Positions 19,057-27,830 of a DNA stretch of 64,000 bases are shown one piece after another. The DNA is from Massilia sp. Root133 (lineage in GTDB: Bacteria > Pseudomonadota > Gammaproteobacteria > Burkholderiales > Burkholderiaceae_D), in contig NZ_LMEW01000001.1 in assembly GCF_001426525.1 (NCBI RefSeq), forward strand, positions 128,978 to 192,977. Direction: 5' to 3'. The position numbers were made by a program, and so were the translations under genes. Below the pieces are notes generated by a model. It made no database searches and had not been told where the DNA came from. It worked only from the letters and a program-made list of their open reading frames with translations. The first letter of the stretch is position 1, and each line of letters opens with the position of its first letter.

Positions 19057-20664
19057 TCAGCGCAGCGGCGCGATGAGGCAGCCGTGGGCATCCAGGCTGC
19101 CGGCGTCCTGGTCCCAGCCGCGGGCGTACAGCGGCACGCCCATGCCATCCGGCAGGGCGGCCGTCGTCGACGCCAGGTTCGCATAGACCACGATGCGCTC
19201 GCCGTCCAGGCTGCGCACCATCCCGATGACGCCGTCCGGCAAGCCGTCGATGAAGACGGTCGCGCCGCGGCGCAGGGCAGGGTGGCGCCGGCGCAGATTG
19301 ACCAGGGCGCTGAAGTGGGCGAATGCGGCGTGGTCGAACTTCGACCAGTCGAGGCGCCAGTCGTCGAACAACACCGTCCAGTCGCGCCAGCCGGACTCGC
19401 CGAATTCCTGGCCCATCAGGATGTGCGGCACGCCGTCCATCGTCAGCAGCACGCTTGCCGCGGCCAGGTGCGCGTCGTGGCCGAACACCGCGTCGGCGCG
19501 CGGCTGTTCCTTCTCTTCCAGCCAGCGCAGGCGCAGCGCGCCGCGCGGGAAGCTGTAGATCGATTCGTTCCAGTATTGCGCGAACTCGCGCGCGCCCGCT
19601 TCCCCGTGCGCCACGCGGCGCAGCATCTCGCGCGTGCCGCCTTCGTAGGTGAGGTCGCAGGCCGCGACATGGTGGAATTCGTCGTAGGCCTGCGAGATCA
19701 GCGCGATGTCGGGCCGCACCGCGGCCAGCGCCGCGCGGATCTCGTCCAGGAAATCCGTCGGCGTGATGTCGGAATCGTCGAAGCGCATGCCGTCCAGGCC
19801 GAAGCGTTCGACCCAGCGGCACATCGTATCGACCAGGTAGCGGCGCAGATCGGGATTGCTGAAATCGAAGCCGGCGAAATACGCGCGGCGCGGCACGGCG
19901 TACATCACGTTGCCTGCGCGGTCGCGCTGGAACCAGTCGGGGTGCGTCACCGTCAGCGGATGGTCGACGCTGCTGCGGTTCAGCGTCCAGTCGAACACGA
20001 TGCGCATGCCGCGCGCGTGGATCGCGTCCACCAGCCGCCGCAGGCCGTCTTCGTCGCCGAGCGCCGGGTCGATGGCCTCGAAGTCGCGCACCGCATACGG
20101 GTCGCCCAGGCTGCCGCGCCGGCCGGCCACGCCGATCGGGTGGATCGGCATCATCCAGATCGTGTTCACGCCCAGGTCGGCAAGGTGGCCGAGGCGCGCA
20201 CGCACGCCGTCGAAGTCGCCGCCGAACGCGCGTACCGACAGCTGGTAGACCACGGCGTCGGGCAGCCACGCGGGGCTCGTCAACGCTTGATGATTCCGGT
20301 ACGGCACGCCCGGCGCTTCCGCACGCAGGCCGCGCCGGCGCAGGAACACGGTGCCGTCCAGGCAGACGGTGACACAGGAATTGCCCTGGCCATCCTCCGA
20401 CATCCACGGGTTGGCGGGATCGGCGATCCAGTGCGTGTCGTCGAGGACGAATTTGTACAGGTGGCGGCCGGGCGGCAGCGGCAGGGTGCAGGTCCAGCGG
20501 GTCGGTGTCACGCGTTCGAGCATGCAGGCGTCGCCAACCCAGCTGTTGAAGGTGCCGGCCAGCGCGACGGTGCGCAAGTCTGCCGGGCCATCGAAGACGA
20601 AGCGCACGCCGCCGGCGGCGAGAGCGGGGAGCAGGGCGGGGTCGGCGTCACGGGCGATGTGCAT
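19057..20664 (-). CDS. GH13-like protein (CBM48 plus TIM barrel) with altered catalytic residues
   Basis: Encodes 535 residues. Residues about 19-105 look like a carbohydrate-binding module 48 (VRFVFDGPADLRTVALAGTFNSW, HLYKFVLDD). About 130-450 is an alpha-amylase-type barrel. The four GH13 regions can be aligned. Region I reads D225-WTLN-R230, where the usual histidine is arginine. Region II is GMRFDD with the nucleophile-position D296 kept. Region III is LISQAYDEFHH, with Q325 where the acid/base glutamate stands. Region IV keeps GHD (H396, D397). Loss of the glutamate and region-I histidine suggests an inactive or repurposed protein, a judgment from motif alignment by eye. There is no signal peptide, so it is probably cytoplasmic. 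Confidence 0.85.
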   Translation of the reverse strand: MHIARDADPALLPALAAGGVRFVFDGPADLRTVALAGTFNSWVGDACMLERVTPTRWTCTLPLPPGRHLYKFVLDDTHWIADPANPWMSEDGQGNSCVTVCLDGTVFLRRRGLRAEAPGVPYRNHQALTSPAWLPDAVVYQLSVRAFGGDFDGVRARLGHLADLGVNTIWMMPIHPIGVAGRRGSLGDPYAVRDFEAIDPALGDEDGLRRLVDAIHARGMRIVFDWTLNRSSVDHPLTVTHPDWFQRDRAGNVMYAVPRRAYFAGFDFSNPDLRRYLVDTMCRWVERFGLDGMRFDDSDITPTDFLDEIRAALAAVRPDIALISQAYDEFHHVAACDLTYEGGTREMLRRVAHGEAGAREFAQYWNESIYSFPRGALRLRWLEEKEQPRADAVFGHDAHLAAASVLLTMDGVPHILMGQEFGESGWRDWTVLFDDWRLDWSKFDHAAFAHFSALVNLRRRHPALRRGATVFIDGLPDGVIGMVRSLDGERIVVYANLASTTAALPDGMGVPLYARGWDQDAGSLDAHGCLIAPLR

Positions 20665-21049
20665 GGGCTTCCTTGGTGTTGTTTTTGTTATTGAACTACA
20701 AAATTATCGCTTAGTAAACAGTAGCAATACTACATTTTCCTGTTTTGTAAATATTCGGGTACTTTTCGGCGATCCTGTTCAAATAAAAGTAAAGAACGAA
20801 CGAACCCGACGTGAACGAGACCGACGACTTACAACTGCTGCGCGCGATCCGACAGGGCGACGAGGCCGCATTCCAGACCCTGTACCGGCGTCGACAACCT
20901 CAAGTTCGGCGACGTGCCGGCGTCCACGTTCGCCTTGCCGGAGGGTTACGCGATCCGCGATATCGCATTGCATGAATGACCACAGCATGGCAGCATGACG
21001 GGCCGCGCACGACGCGGCCCGTTTTCTGCCATTCTTACCAGGAATATTC
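20665..21049. other. Intergenic region holding a degraded ECF sigma operon
   Basis: This 385-base gap starts with an AT-rich stretch (20690-20800) that looks like promoter DNA. It then contains the fused remnants described at 20811-20979. The rest before the M13 peptidase is a short spacer with a ribosome binding site (AGGA) at the ATG at 21050. No intact gene is present. Confidence 0.6.
20811..20979 (+). pseudogene. Deletion scar: ECF sigma-factor N-terminus joined to the C-terminus of another protein
   Basis: From the GTG at 20811 the frame reads VNETDDLQLLRAIRQGDEAAFQTLYRR. This is the unmistakable opening of an ECF-type RNA polymerase sigma factor. After about base 20889 that frame becomes Arg-rich nonsense. 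From 20890 a different frame gives DNLKFGDVPASTFALPEGYAIRDIALHE and stops at 20979; it looks like the tail of a secreted or lipoprotein-type protein. The simplest reading is an internal deletion that removed the rest of the sigma gene and most of a downstream partner, with the junction near the GTCGAC at 20890. The tail's identity is tentative. Confidence 0.6.
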
Positions 21050-23122
21050 ATGCGATTGTCTCTTCGTCTTGCCGTCTCTGCCGTCCTGGCGGGATGCGCC
21101 TCCATCGCCACCGCCCGGGCCCCGGCCGAGCGTCCCGCCACATCGTTCCCGTACACGCCGGGCCTGGACGTGAACTCGATGGACCGCAGCGCCGATCCCT
21201 GCGTCGATTTTTACCAGTACGCGTGCGGCGGCTGGATCAAGAACAATCCGATCCCCGCCGACCAGGCGCGCTGGTCCGTGTACGGCAAGCTGGCGTTGGA
21301 CAACCGCCGCTACCTGTGGGGCATCCTCGAAGACCTGGCGCAGCGCCAGGACGGGCGCAACGCGAACCAGCAAAAGATCGGCGATTACTTCGGCGCCTGC
21401 ATGGACGAAAAGGCGATCGAAGCGCGCGGCGCCGCGCCGCTGACGCCGTACTTCGACGAGATCGCAACCATCCATTCGAACCGCGACCTGCCGCGCGTGC
21501 TCGCGCGCCTGCAACTGGCGCTCGCGGATCCGGGCCTGTTCTTCGGCTTCTCGTCGAGCCAGGATTTCGCGGATTCCTCGCGCGTGATCGCGTTCGCCGT
21601 CGCGGGCGGCCTGGGCCTGCCGGACCGCGACGCTTACCTCAAGACTGACGCCAGGTCGAAGGAAATCCGCGCCAAATACGTCGCCCACATTGCGAACACG
21701 TTCAAGCTGCTGGGCGATACGCCCGCGGTCGCGCAGCGCAACGCGGCACGCGTGATGCAGATGGAGACGACGCTGGCGAAGGCATCGCTGTCGGCCGTCG
21801 ACAAGCGCGACCCGCATAAACTGTTCCACAAGGTCGACGCGCAAGGCCTGCAGGCATTGACGCCGGGCTTCGACTGGCACGCCTACCTCGGCGAGCTGGG
21901 CGAGGGCGGCCTGGGCACGTTCAACGTCACCGAACCCGCGTTCTTCAAGGCGCTCGGCAAGATGTGGACGACGAACGGCCTCGATGCCACGCGCACGTAC
22001 CTGCGCTGGCACGTGGCGCGCAATATGTCGCCGGTGCTGGCGTCGAACTTCGACAACGAGCACTTCGATTTCTTCAGCAAGACGCTGCGCGGCGTGCAGC
22101 AGCAGCAACCGCGCTGGAAGCGCTGCGTGGCGCTCGTAGACCATCAACTCGGCGAAGCGCTGGGCCAGGAATTCGTCGGCCGCGCATTCTCGCCCGAGTT
22201 GAAGGACAAGGCGCTGCACATGACGCGCCAGATCGAAGACGCGATGAAGAAGGACATCGACGAACTCGACTGGATGAGCGCGGAGACGAAGCAGCAGGCC
22301 CAAACGAAGCTGGCCGCCATCGTCAACAAGATCGGCTACCCGGACAAGTGGCGCGACTACAGCGCCTACGTCGTGAAGGCGGGCGATTTCGCCGGCAACG
22401 TCGAGCGCGGCAACCGGTTCGAGGCACGGCGCCAGCTGGCCAAGATCGGCCAGCCGCTCGACCGCACCGAGTGGGGCATGACGCCGCCGACGGTGAATGC
22501 GTACTTCGATCCGCAGATGAACGACATCAATTTTCCGGCGGGCGTGCTGCAGCCGCCGCTGTTCGATCCGAAGATGGACGACGCGCCGAACTACGGCAAC
22601 ACGGGCGGCACCATCGGCCATGAACTGACGCACGCCTTCGACGACGAAGGCCGCCAGTTCGACGCCGACGGCAACCTGAAGGATTGGTGGACGAAGAAGG
22701 ATGCCAAGGCGTTCGAGGACCGGGCCCAGTGCATCGTCGACCAGTACGCGCAGTACACGGTCGTCGACGACATCAAGATCAACAGCAAGCTCACGCTGGG
22801 CGAGGATGTCGCCGACCTGGGCGGGCTGATCCTTGGCTGGATGGCGTGGCAAACGGAGATGGCGGCGATGCCGCAGAAGGCGCAACCGCAGCCGTTGCGC
22901 GACGGCCTCACGCCGGAGCAGCGGTTCTTTGTCGGCTACGCGCAATGGGCTTGCGAAAACAATCGTCCGGAAAACCTGCGCGTGAGCGCGATGACGGACC
23001 CGCACTCGCCGGGGCGTTATCGCGTCAATGGACTGATGGTGAACATGCCGCAGTTCCAGCAGGCGTTCCAGTGCAAGGCGGGGCAGCCGATGGTGAAGGA
23101 AAAGCGCTGCCGCGTGTGGTAA
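21050..23122 (+). CDS. M13 family zinc metallopeptidase (PepO/neprilysin type), lipoprotein
   Basis: Encodes 690 residues, the usual M13 length. The signal sequence ends in a lipobox (LAGC, C16), so the protein is probably lipid-anchored in the periplasm or outer membrane. After an N-terminal MDRSADPCVDFYQYACGGW segment typical of M13, the catalytic domain carries HELTH (H524-H528) with the following glutamate region EDVADLGGL supplying the third zinc ligand. The C-terminal CKAGQPMVKEKRCRVW matches the conserved family end. M13 enzymes cleave short peptides. The ATG at 21050 has AGGA upstream. Confidence 0.95.
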   Translation: MRLSLRLAVSAVLAGCASIATARAPAERPATSFPYTPGLDVNSMDRSADPCVDFYQYACGGWIKNNPIPADQARWSVYGKLALDNRRYLWGILEDLAQRQDGRNANQQKIGDYFGACMDEKAIEARGAAPLTPYFDEIATIHSNRDLPRVLARLQLALADPGLFFGFSSSQDFADSSRVIAFAVAGGLGLPDRDAYLKTDARSKEIRAKYVAHIANTFKLLGDTPAVAQRNAARVMQMETTLAKASLSAVDKRDPHKLFHKVDAQGLQALTPGFDWHAYLGELGEGGLGTFNVTEPAFFKALGKMWTTNGLDATRTYLRWHVARNMSPVLASNFDNEHFDFFSKTLRGVQQQQPRWKRCVALVDHQLGEALGQEFVGRAFSPELKDKALHMTRQIEDAMKKDIDELDWMSAETKQQAQTKLAAIVNKIGYPDKWRDYSAYVVKAGDFAGNVERGNRFEARRQLAKIGQPLDRTEWGMTPPTVNAYFDPQMNDINFPAGVLQPPLFDPKMDDAPNYGNTGGTIGHELTHAFDDEGRQFDADGNLKDWWTKKDAKAFEDRAQCIVDQYAQYTVVDDIKINSKLTLGEDVADLGGLILGWMAWQTEMAAMPQKAQPQPLRDGLTPEQRFFVGYAQWACENNRPENLRVSAMTDPHSPGRYRVNGLMVNMPQFQQAFQCKAGQPMVKEKRCRVW

Positions 23123-23134
23123 CGGTATTTTGAC

Positions 23135-23217
23135 CGTCATCCCCGCGGAAGCGGGGATCCATACTGAGCTGACAGGGGATGCTCAGCATGGGTTCCCGCG
23201 TGCGCGGGAACGACGGC
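23135..23217. repeat. REP-like palindrome pair (BIME-like)
   Basis: Two palindromic units lie in the gap between convergent genes. The first is CGTCATCCCCGCGGAAGCGG and its completion at 23135-23160; the second is near 23190-23217 (TTCCCGCGTGCGCGGGAA followed by CGACGG). They are in opposite orientation, with the GTC / GACGG tails outward. Similar pairs occur at 36384-36473 in this window. Such units are commonly scattered between genes in this group; a transcription or mRNA-stability role is possible. Confidence 0.6.
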
Positions 23218-23232
23218 GAATAGAGGGCGCGT

Positions 23233-23745
23233 TCAGCGCCGCGAGGCCTGATCGCTCAGCTGCGCCTGCATATGCACGAGATTGGCCTCGAAGGCCTGCA
23301 TCTCCATCCCGATCGACGTCAGGTCGAGCGCCGCCTGCTTGAGTTCGGGGAATAGCTGTTCTTCTTCCTGGCGGATATGGCTCAGGACGGCATCGATGAG
23401 TTCGCGTACCAGCGGCTCGGTGCGGGCTTCGTCCAGCGACATGCCTTGCAGCGTGGCCAGCAGGTCGTCGACGGCGAGGTGGTCTTCCTCGAAGCGGGCG
23501 ATCAGGTTCGGGTCCACCCGGCGCACGCCGGGATAGAACACGCCTTCCTCGAGGCGCGAGTGCATGTGGATCGCCTGGATCAGCTGGGTCGCCGCCTGCT
23601 TCCGGACGTCGGCGCTTTGCGTGTTCCGGTACGCGTCGGCGAGCTTGCGCACCAGGTCGTGGTCGCGCTTTAGGGCCTGGACGGGATTGTCGACGGGGAA
23701 CGCGTCCTGCGTCCTCGACCGTACGGAGTCGTCTGTCGTTGCCAT
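23233..23745 (-). CDS. Hemerythrin (HHE) domain protein
   Basis: Encodes 170 residues. A hemerythrin-like four-helix bundle spans most of the chain. Iron-ligand positions can be read as H29 in KRDHDLVRKL, H63 with E67 in MHSRLEEGVFYP, H89 in FEEDHLAVDDLL, and H122 and E126 in LSHIRQEEEQLFP. Members sense or carry oxygen or nitric oxide or store iron. It starts at the ATG at 23745 with GAGGAG upstream. No electron-transfer or repair partner is adjacent, so its role (oxygen sensing, NO response) is not determined. Confidence 0.9.
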   Translation of the reverse strand: MATTDDSVRSRTQDAFPVDNPVQALKRDHDLVRKLADAYRNTQSADVRKQAATQLIQAIHMHSRLEEGVFYPGVRRVDPNLIARFEEDHLAVDDLLATLQGMSLDEARTEPLVRELIDAVLSHIRQEEEQLFPELKQAALDLTSIGMEMQAFEANLVHMQAQLSDQASRR

Positions 23746-23878
23746 GGGTTTCTCCTCAACGGTTGCCCGGCATATTCCGATATGCCGTCAGGGTTTCATC
23801 CTACTCCCCGGTCGCCCATGTACCGTGTTAGGTAACGCACCGTCGGTCGTGTCCGCAACGTCCGCCTGCCAAAAAAAA

Positions 23879-23897
23879 CGCCGCCCGGCGGGCGGCG
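23879..23897 (-). terminator. Hairpin plus T-run terminator of the SRPBCC gene
   Basis: CGCCGCCC (23879-23886) pairs with GGGCGGCG (23890-23897). On the minus strand the stem is followed by eight T (A-run at 23871-23878). It lies 19 bases beyond the SRPBCC gene stop. Confidence 0.85.
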
Positions 23898-23916
23898 CTC
23901 ATGAGAGGCGTCGTGC

Positions 23917-24459
23917 TCAGTGCTGCGAGATGCTGCCGCGCCATGCGCCCGTTTCCTTGCCGCGCTTCTCGAGCAGGTCCTTGAACTTCTGCAGGTTACC
24001 GCGGGCTTCCAGGCGGACGGCGCCGAGGGCGTCGCCGATCTTCTCGATCGCGCCTTCCGGCTGGTAATCCATCTGCAGGGTGATGCGGGTGACGTCGTCC
24101 GAGATCTTGTGGAAGGACACCACGCCGCCGTTCGGCACGCCGCTCGTGCTGCGCCAGGCGATGCGCTTGTCCGGGATCTGTTCCGTGATCTCGGCATCCC
24201 ATTCCTTCTCTTCGCCGGCCACGTTGGCCTTCCAGTGCAGGTGCTTGTCGTCCAGCTGGCGGATTTCATGGACGCTGCCCATGAACTGCGGGAAGTCCTC
24301 GAACTGGGTCCACTGGTTATAGGCGGTACGCACGGGGACGTTGACCTCGATGGTTTCGATGATCGACGAGTCCATGCCCGATTTATTGCCTTTGAGTTTT
24401 TTGGACAGCATCATGCCGCCCACGGCCAGCGCGGCGACCGTCACTACACGGTTCAGCAT
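23917..24459 (-). CDS. SRPBCC family protein (polyketide cyclase/dehydrase fold)
   Basis: Encodes 180 residues with an excellent ribosome binding site (AAGGAGG) before the ATG at 24459. An N-terminal hydrophobic segment (MLNRVVTVAALAVGGMMLSK) looks like a signal anchor. The remainder is the START/SRPBCC pattern: ETIEVNVPVRTAYNQWTQFEDFPQFMGSVHEIRQLDD, a strand with TRITLQMDY, and a C-terminal helix with amphipathic ALGAVRLEARGNLQKFKDLLEKRGKE. Such proteins bind lipids or hydrophobic ligands. The fit is to the cyclase/dehydrase group often found membrane-attached; substrate unknown. Confidence 0.85.
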   Translation of the reverse strand: MLNRVVTVAALAVGGMMLSKKLKGNKSGMDSSIIETIEVNVPVRTAYNQWTQFEDFPQFMGSVHEIRQLDDKHLHWKANVAGEEKEWDAEITEQIPDKRIAWRSTSGVPNGGVVSFHKISDDVTRITLQMDYQPEGAIEKIGDALGAVRLEARGNLQKFKDLLEKRGKETGAWRGSISQH

Positions 24460-24624
24460 TTGTTACCTCCTTATGCTATTGCGTTCGCTTGCGTTACACA
24501 AAACCGGTCCATGCCCGCATCAGGAGCTGGACCGCATCTGTCGTCAAAAGTACGTCAAAAGCGATCAACCCGGCGCCCGCGAGCCTTGCGGAAACATTTG
24601 CGAAGGCATGTTCGAATGTTGTGA

Positions 24625-24644
24625 TACTGTATATATCATCAGTA
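24625..24644. promoter_or_regulatory. LexA-like SOS box upstream of uvrD
   Basis: The 20-base stretch TACTGTATATATCATCAGTA matches the LexA consensus (TACTGTATATATATACAGTA) at 17 of 20 positions, with the differences in the right half. It has the CTGT-N8-xCAG core and resembles the known Escherichia coli uvrD box. It lies 53 bases before the uvrD ATG. This supports SOS control of uvrD by inference. Confidence 0.7.
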
Positions 24645-24696
24645 AAAATCCTGCCGCGGCGATGCCGAGGGCGCCCCGACGTTTTATAATGCCCTC

Positions 24697-27015
24697 ATGA
24701 ATCTCCTCGACAATCTGAACCCCGAACAACTGGCGGCCGTCACGCTGCCGTCCCAGAGCGCCCTCATTCTCGCGGGCGCCGGGTCCGGCAAGACGCGGGT
24801 GCTGACCACCCGCATCGCCTGGCTGATCCAGACCGGGCAGGTGTCCCCGGCCGGCATCATGGCCGTGACGTTTACCAACAAGGCCGCGAAGGAGATGCTC
24901 ACGCGCCTCTCGGCGATGCTGCCGGTGAATACCCGCGGCATGTGGATCGGCACGTTCCACGGCCTGTGCAACCGCCTGCTGCGCACGCACCACCGCGACG
25001 CCGCGCTGCCGCAGACGTTCCAGATCCTCGATTCGCAAGACCAGCTGTCGATGATCAAGCGCATGCTGAAAGCGCTGAACGTGGACGACGAGAAGTACCC
25101 GGCCAAGGACCTGATGTACTTCATCAACAACGCCAAGGACCGGGGCCAGCGCGCGCACGAGGTCGAGGCGTACGACCACGTGCAGAAGCGCATGGCCGAG
25201 CTGTACGACCTGTATGACCAGCAATGCCAGCGCGAAGGCGTCGTCGACTTCGCCGAGCTGCTGCTGCGCGCCTACGAACTGCTGCAGCGTAATCACCCGC
25301 TGCGCCAGCATTACCAGATGCGCTTCCGCCACATCCTCGTCGACGAGTTCCAGGACACGAATGACCTGCAATACAACCTGCTGAAGCTGCTGGCGGGCCA
25401 CGGCGAGCAGCGCGGCGGCGCCCTGTTCGCCGTCGGCGACGACGACCAGAGCATCTACGCGTTCCGCGGTGCGAACGTGGGCAATATGCAGGCGTTCGAA
25501 CGCGACTTCGAGGTGAAGAACCTGATCAAGCTGGAGCAGAACTACCGCTCGCACGGCAATATCCTCGACAGCGCCAACCACCTCATCTCGAACAACGCGA
25601 AACGCCTCGGCAAGAACCTGCGCACGGACGCGGGGCTGGGCGAGCCGGTGCGCATCTACGAAGCGTCGTCCGACCTGGAAGAGGCGCAGTGGATCATCGA
25701 CGAAGCGAAGAGCCTGATGGCCGAAGGCGTGTCGAAAAGCGAGATCGCCGTGCTGTACCGCTCCAACGCGCAGAGCCGCGTGATCGAGCACGCGCTGTTC
25801 GCGGCCGGCCTGCCGTACACCGTGTACGGCGGCCTGCGCTACTTCCAGCGCGCCGAGGTCAAGCACGCCATCGCCTACCTGCAGTTGATGGACAACCCGC
25901 ACAACGACTCGGCATTCCTGCGCGTCGTGAATTTCCCGACGCGCGGCATCGGCGCCCGCTCGATCGAGCAGCTGCAGATGGCGGCGGAGTCGTACCGCGT
26001 GTCGCTGTACGCGGCCGTGCCCTACATGACGGGCAAGGCGGGCACGGCGCTGGGCAACTTCGTGAAACTGATCGAGAGCGCGCGTTTCGAGACCCAGCAA
26101 TTGCCGCTGCCGGAAATGGTGCGCGTCGTGCTCGAGCGCAGCACGCTGCTCGCGCACTACGGCAACGAGAAAGAGGGCCAGGAACGCATCGAGAACTTGC
26201 AGCAGATGGTCGGTGCGGCCACCCAGTTCGTGCAGGAAGAAGGTTTTGGTACGCATGCTCCGGCCCACCTCGGCCCGCAGGCGGCCGCGGCGAGCGGCAC
26301 GGCGATCGTCGACGGCGACGGCGTCGAGGTGCTCGATGGCGACGCGCCGCTGGCGGCCGTGATGTCGCCGCTGTCCGCCTTCCTCGCGCACGCATCGCTG
26401 GAAGCGGGCGACGCCCAGGCGCAGGCCGGCCAGGAAGCGATCCAGTTGATGACCGTGCACTCTGCGAAGGGCCTGGAATTCGACGCCGTGTTCATCACGG
26501 GCCTGGAAGAGGGCCTGTTCCCGCACGAGAGCAGCGCGCGCGAGATGGACGGCGTGGACGAGGAACGCCGCCTGATGTACGTGGCGATCACGCGCGCGCG
26601 CCGGCGCCTGTACATGAGCTTTACGCAACAGCGCATGCTGCACGGCCAGACGCGCTTCAACATGAAGTCGCGCTTCTTCGACGAGCTGCCGGAGCACGCG
26701 CTGAAATGGCTGACGCCGCGCGTGCAGACGAACTGGTTCGCGGGCCGCAAGTCGACGACGGCATGGGACGACGCTACGTTCCGCGAAGGCGGCACCGACA
26801 ACCACATCGCCAAGCAGATCGCGCAAAAGTCGACCAGCGGCAACGGCACCGGCTGGCGCATCGGGGAATCGGTGAGTCACGCGCGCTTCGGCGAGGGCGT
26901 GATCGTCAACATCGAAGGCGGCGGCAGCAACGCGCGCGCGCAGATCAATTTTGGCGCGGCGGGCATGAAGGTGCTCGACCTGTCGGTGGCCAAGCTGGAG
27001 CGGATCGGCCGCTGA
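24697..27015 (+). CDS. uvrD: UvrD, DNA helicase II
   Basis: Encodes 772 residues, within the UvrD range. It is a superfamily 1A 3'-5' helicase used in nucleotide excision and mismatch repair. The Walker A motif is AGAGSGKT (K32), followed by TFTNKAAKEM (motif Ia), the Walker B DEFQDTN, GDDDQSIYAFRGA (motif III), QNYRSHGNIL (motif IV) and MTVHSAKGLEFD with VAITRARRRLY (motifs V-VI). The C-terminus is a short, Gly/Ser-rich tail ending in a conserved GVIVNIEGGGSNARAQINF patch seen in the PcrA/UvrD group. A TATAAT lies at 24685-24690, just before the start codon, and a LexA-like box precedes it. Confidence 0.96.
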   Translation: MNLLDNLNPEQLAAVTLPSQSALILAGAGSGKTRVLTTRIAWLIQTGQVSPAGIMAVTFTNKAAKEMLTRLSAMLPVNTRGMWIGTFHGLCNRLLRTHHRDAALPQTFQILDSQDQLSMIKRMLKALNVDDEKYPAKDLMYFINNAKDRGQRAHEVEAYDHVQKRMAELYDLYDQQCQREGVVDFAELLLRAYELLQRNHPLRQHYQMRFRHILVDEFQDTNDLQYNLLKLLAGHGEQRGGALFAVGDDDQSIYAFRGANVGNMQAFERDFEVKNLIKLEQNYRSHGNILDSANHLISNNAKRLGKNLRTDAGLGEPVRIYEASSDLEEAQWIIDEAKSLMAEGVSKSEIAVLYRSNAQSRVIEHALFAAGLPYTVYGGLRYFQRAEVKHAIAYLQLMDNPHNDSAFLRVVNFPTRGIGARSIEQLQMAAESYRVSLYAAVPYMTGKAGTALGNFVKLIESARFETQQLPLPEMVRVVLERSTLLAHYGNEKEGQERIENLQQMVGAATQFVQEEGFGTHAPAHLGPQAAAASGTAIVDGDGVEVLDGDAPLAAVMSPLSAFLAHASLEAGDAQAQAGQEAIQLMTVHSAKGLEFDAVFITGLEEGLFPHESSAREMDGVDEERRLMYVAITRARRRLYMSFTQQRMLHGQTRFNMKSRFFDELPEHALKWLTPRVQTNWFAGRKSTTAWDDATFREGGTDNHIAKQIAQKSTSGNGTGWRIGESVSHARFGEGVIVNIEGGGSNARAQINFGAAGMKVLDLSVAKLERIGR

Positions 27016-27024
27016 GCATGTACG

Positions 27025-27056
27025 CGTCATGGTGGGGCCCTGTGCCCACCATGACG
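27025..27056. terminator. Long hairpin between convergent genes (uvrD and BPSS1780-type gene)
   Basis: CGTCATGGTGGG (27025-27036) pairs perfectly with CCCACCATGACG (27045-27056) around an 8-base loop. The genes on either side converge on it. No T-run follows, so it is either a weak terminator or a collision/mRNA-3'-end structure. Confidence 0.5.
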
Positions 27057-27062
27057 CCGACG

Positions 27063-27830
27063 TCATACCGGCTGCGCTGCCTTCTCCATCGGCTTGCCGA
27101 AGATGGTGCGGTACCCCGCATACATCGCGCACTGCAGCAGCAGCATGAACAGGAAGATCAGCCACATCAGCACGACGCGGCCCAGCGCCGCGTCGCCGAA
27201 CACCAGTGCGGCCACGATGCATACGCCGAAGAAGATGCCGAACCACGCCGCCAGCAGCACGAGGAACGGGCGCGCCGTGCGGATGACGGCGAAGAAGCTG
27301 TAGAACGTGGCCTTGCCCGGTCCCATGTGCTTCCAGTAGGTGAGCGGGGCGGCGAAGCACAGCGTCACCAGCACGGCCACGTCCAGCAGGAAGACGCCGA
27401 ACAGGGCCAGCATGTGCGACGTCTGCACGTTGGGCGGCGTCTTGGCGTCCGGCCGCGGCATCATCTGCATGATCACCTCGGGCGGAATCGCCAGCCGGGT
27501 GATCACCATCATCAGCAGCGACACGGCCAGGTAGACGAGTCCCAGCTTGCACAGCGCGACCAGCGCCGGCTGGCGGAAGCCCGTCAGCAGCACGGCCGGG
27601 GTGACCCGGTCGCCGTTCTCGATCATCAGGCACGCCTGCATGAAGGCCATCGTGAACGACGGAATCAATACGACCGCAAGTACCGAACCCAGGATCGGCA
27701 CGGCCGACAGGCCGATGCTGAACAGGATATTGGCGAAGAGGAGCGTCGTCAGGGCGGCAGGCTGTTTGCGGAACAGGCCCATGCCTTGTTTCAGCCACTC
27801 CCATCCGGTACGTGCGGGTAAATCGTTCAT
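27063..27830 (-). CDS. BPSS1780 family polytopic membrane protein
   Basis: Encodes 255 residues with about six hydrophobic segments (approximately 26-50, 55-70, 92-113, 140-165, 190-215, 220-240). It has the family's characteristic opening ([29 protein letters not shown]) and late YAGYRTIFG. Members are of unknown function. The ATG at 27830 overlaps the thrB stop by four bases (ATGA), so the pair is translationally coupled. This pairing with thrB, next to polA and uvrD, recurs in Burkholderiales (from recollection of the group). Confidence 0.85.
   Translation of the reverse strand: MNDLPARTGWEWLKQGMGLFRKQPAALTTLLFANILFSIGLSAVPILGSVLAVVLIPSFTMAFMQACLMIENGDRVTPAVLLTGFRQPALVALCKLGLVYLAVSLLMMVITRLAIPPEVIMQMMPRPDAKTPPNVQTSHMLALFGVFLLDVAVLVTLCFAAPLTYWKHMGPGKATFYSFFAVIRTARPFLVLLAAWFGIFFGVCIVAALVFGDAALGRVVLMWLIFLFMLLLQCAMYAGYRTIFGKPMEKAAQPV

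Noticed and set aside
20351..20998. 215-residue plus-strand frame overlapping the GH13-like gene and the sigma scar
   Set aside because: It is Arg/Ser-rich and crosses two unrelated contexts; the sigma scar uses different frames.
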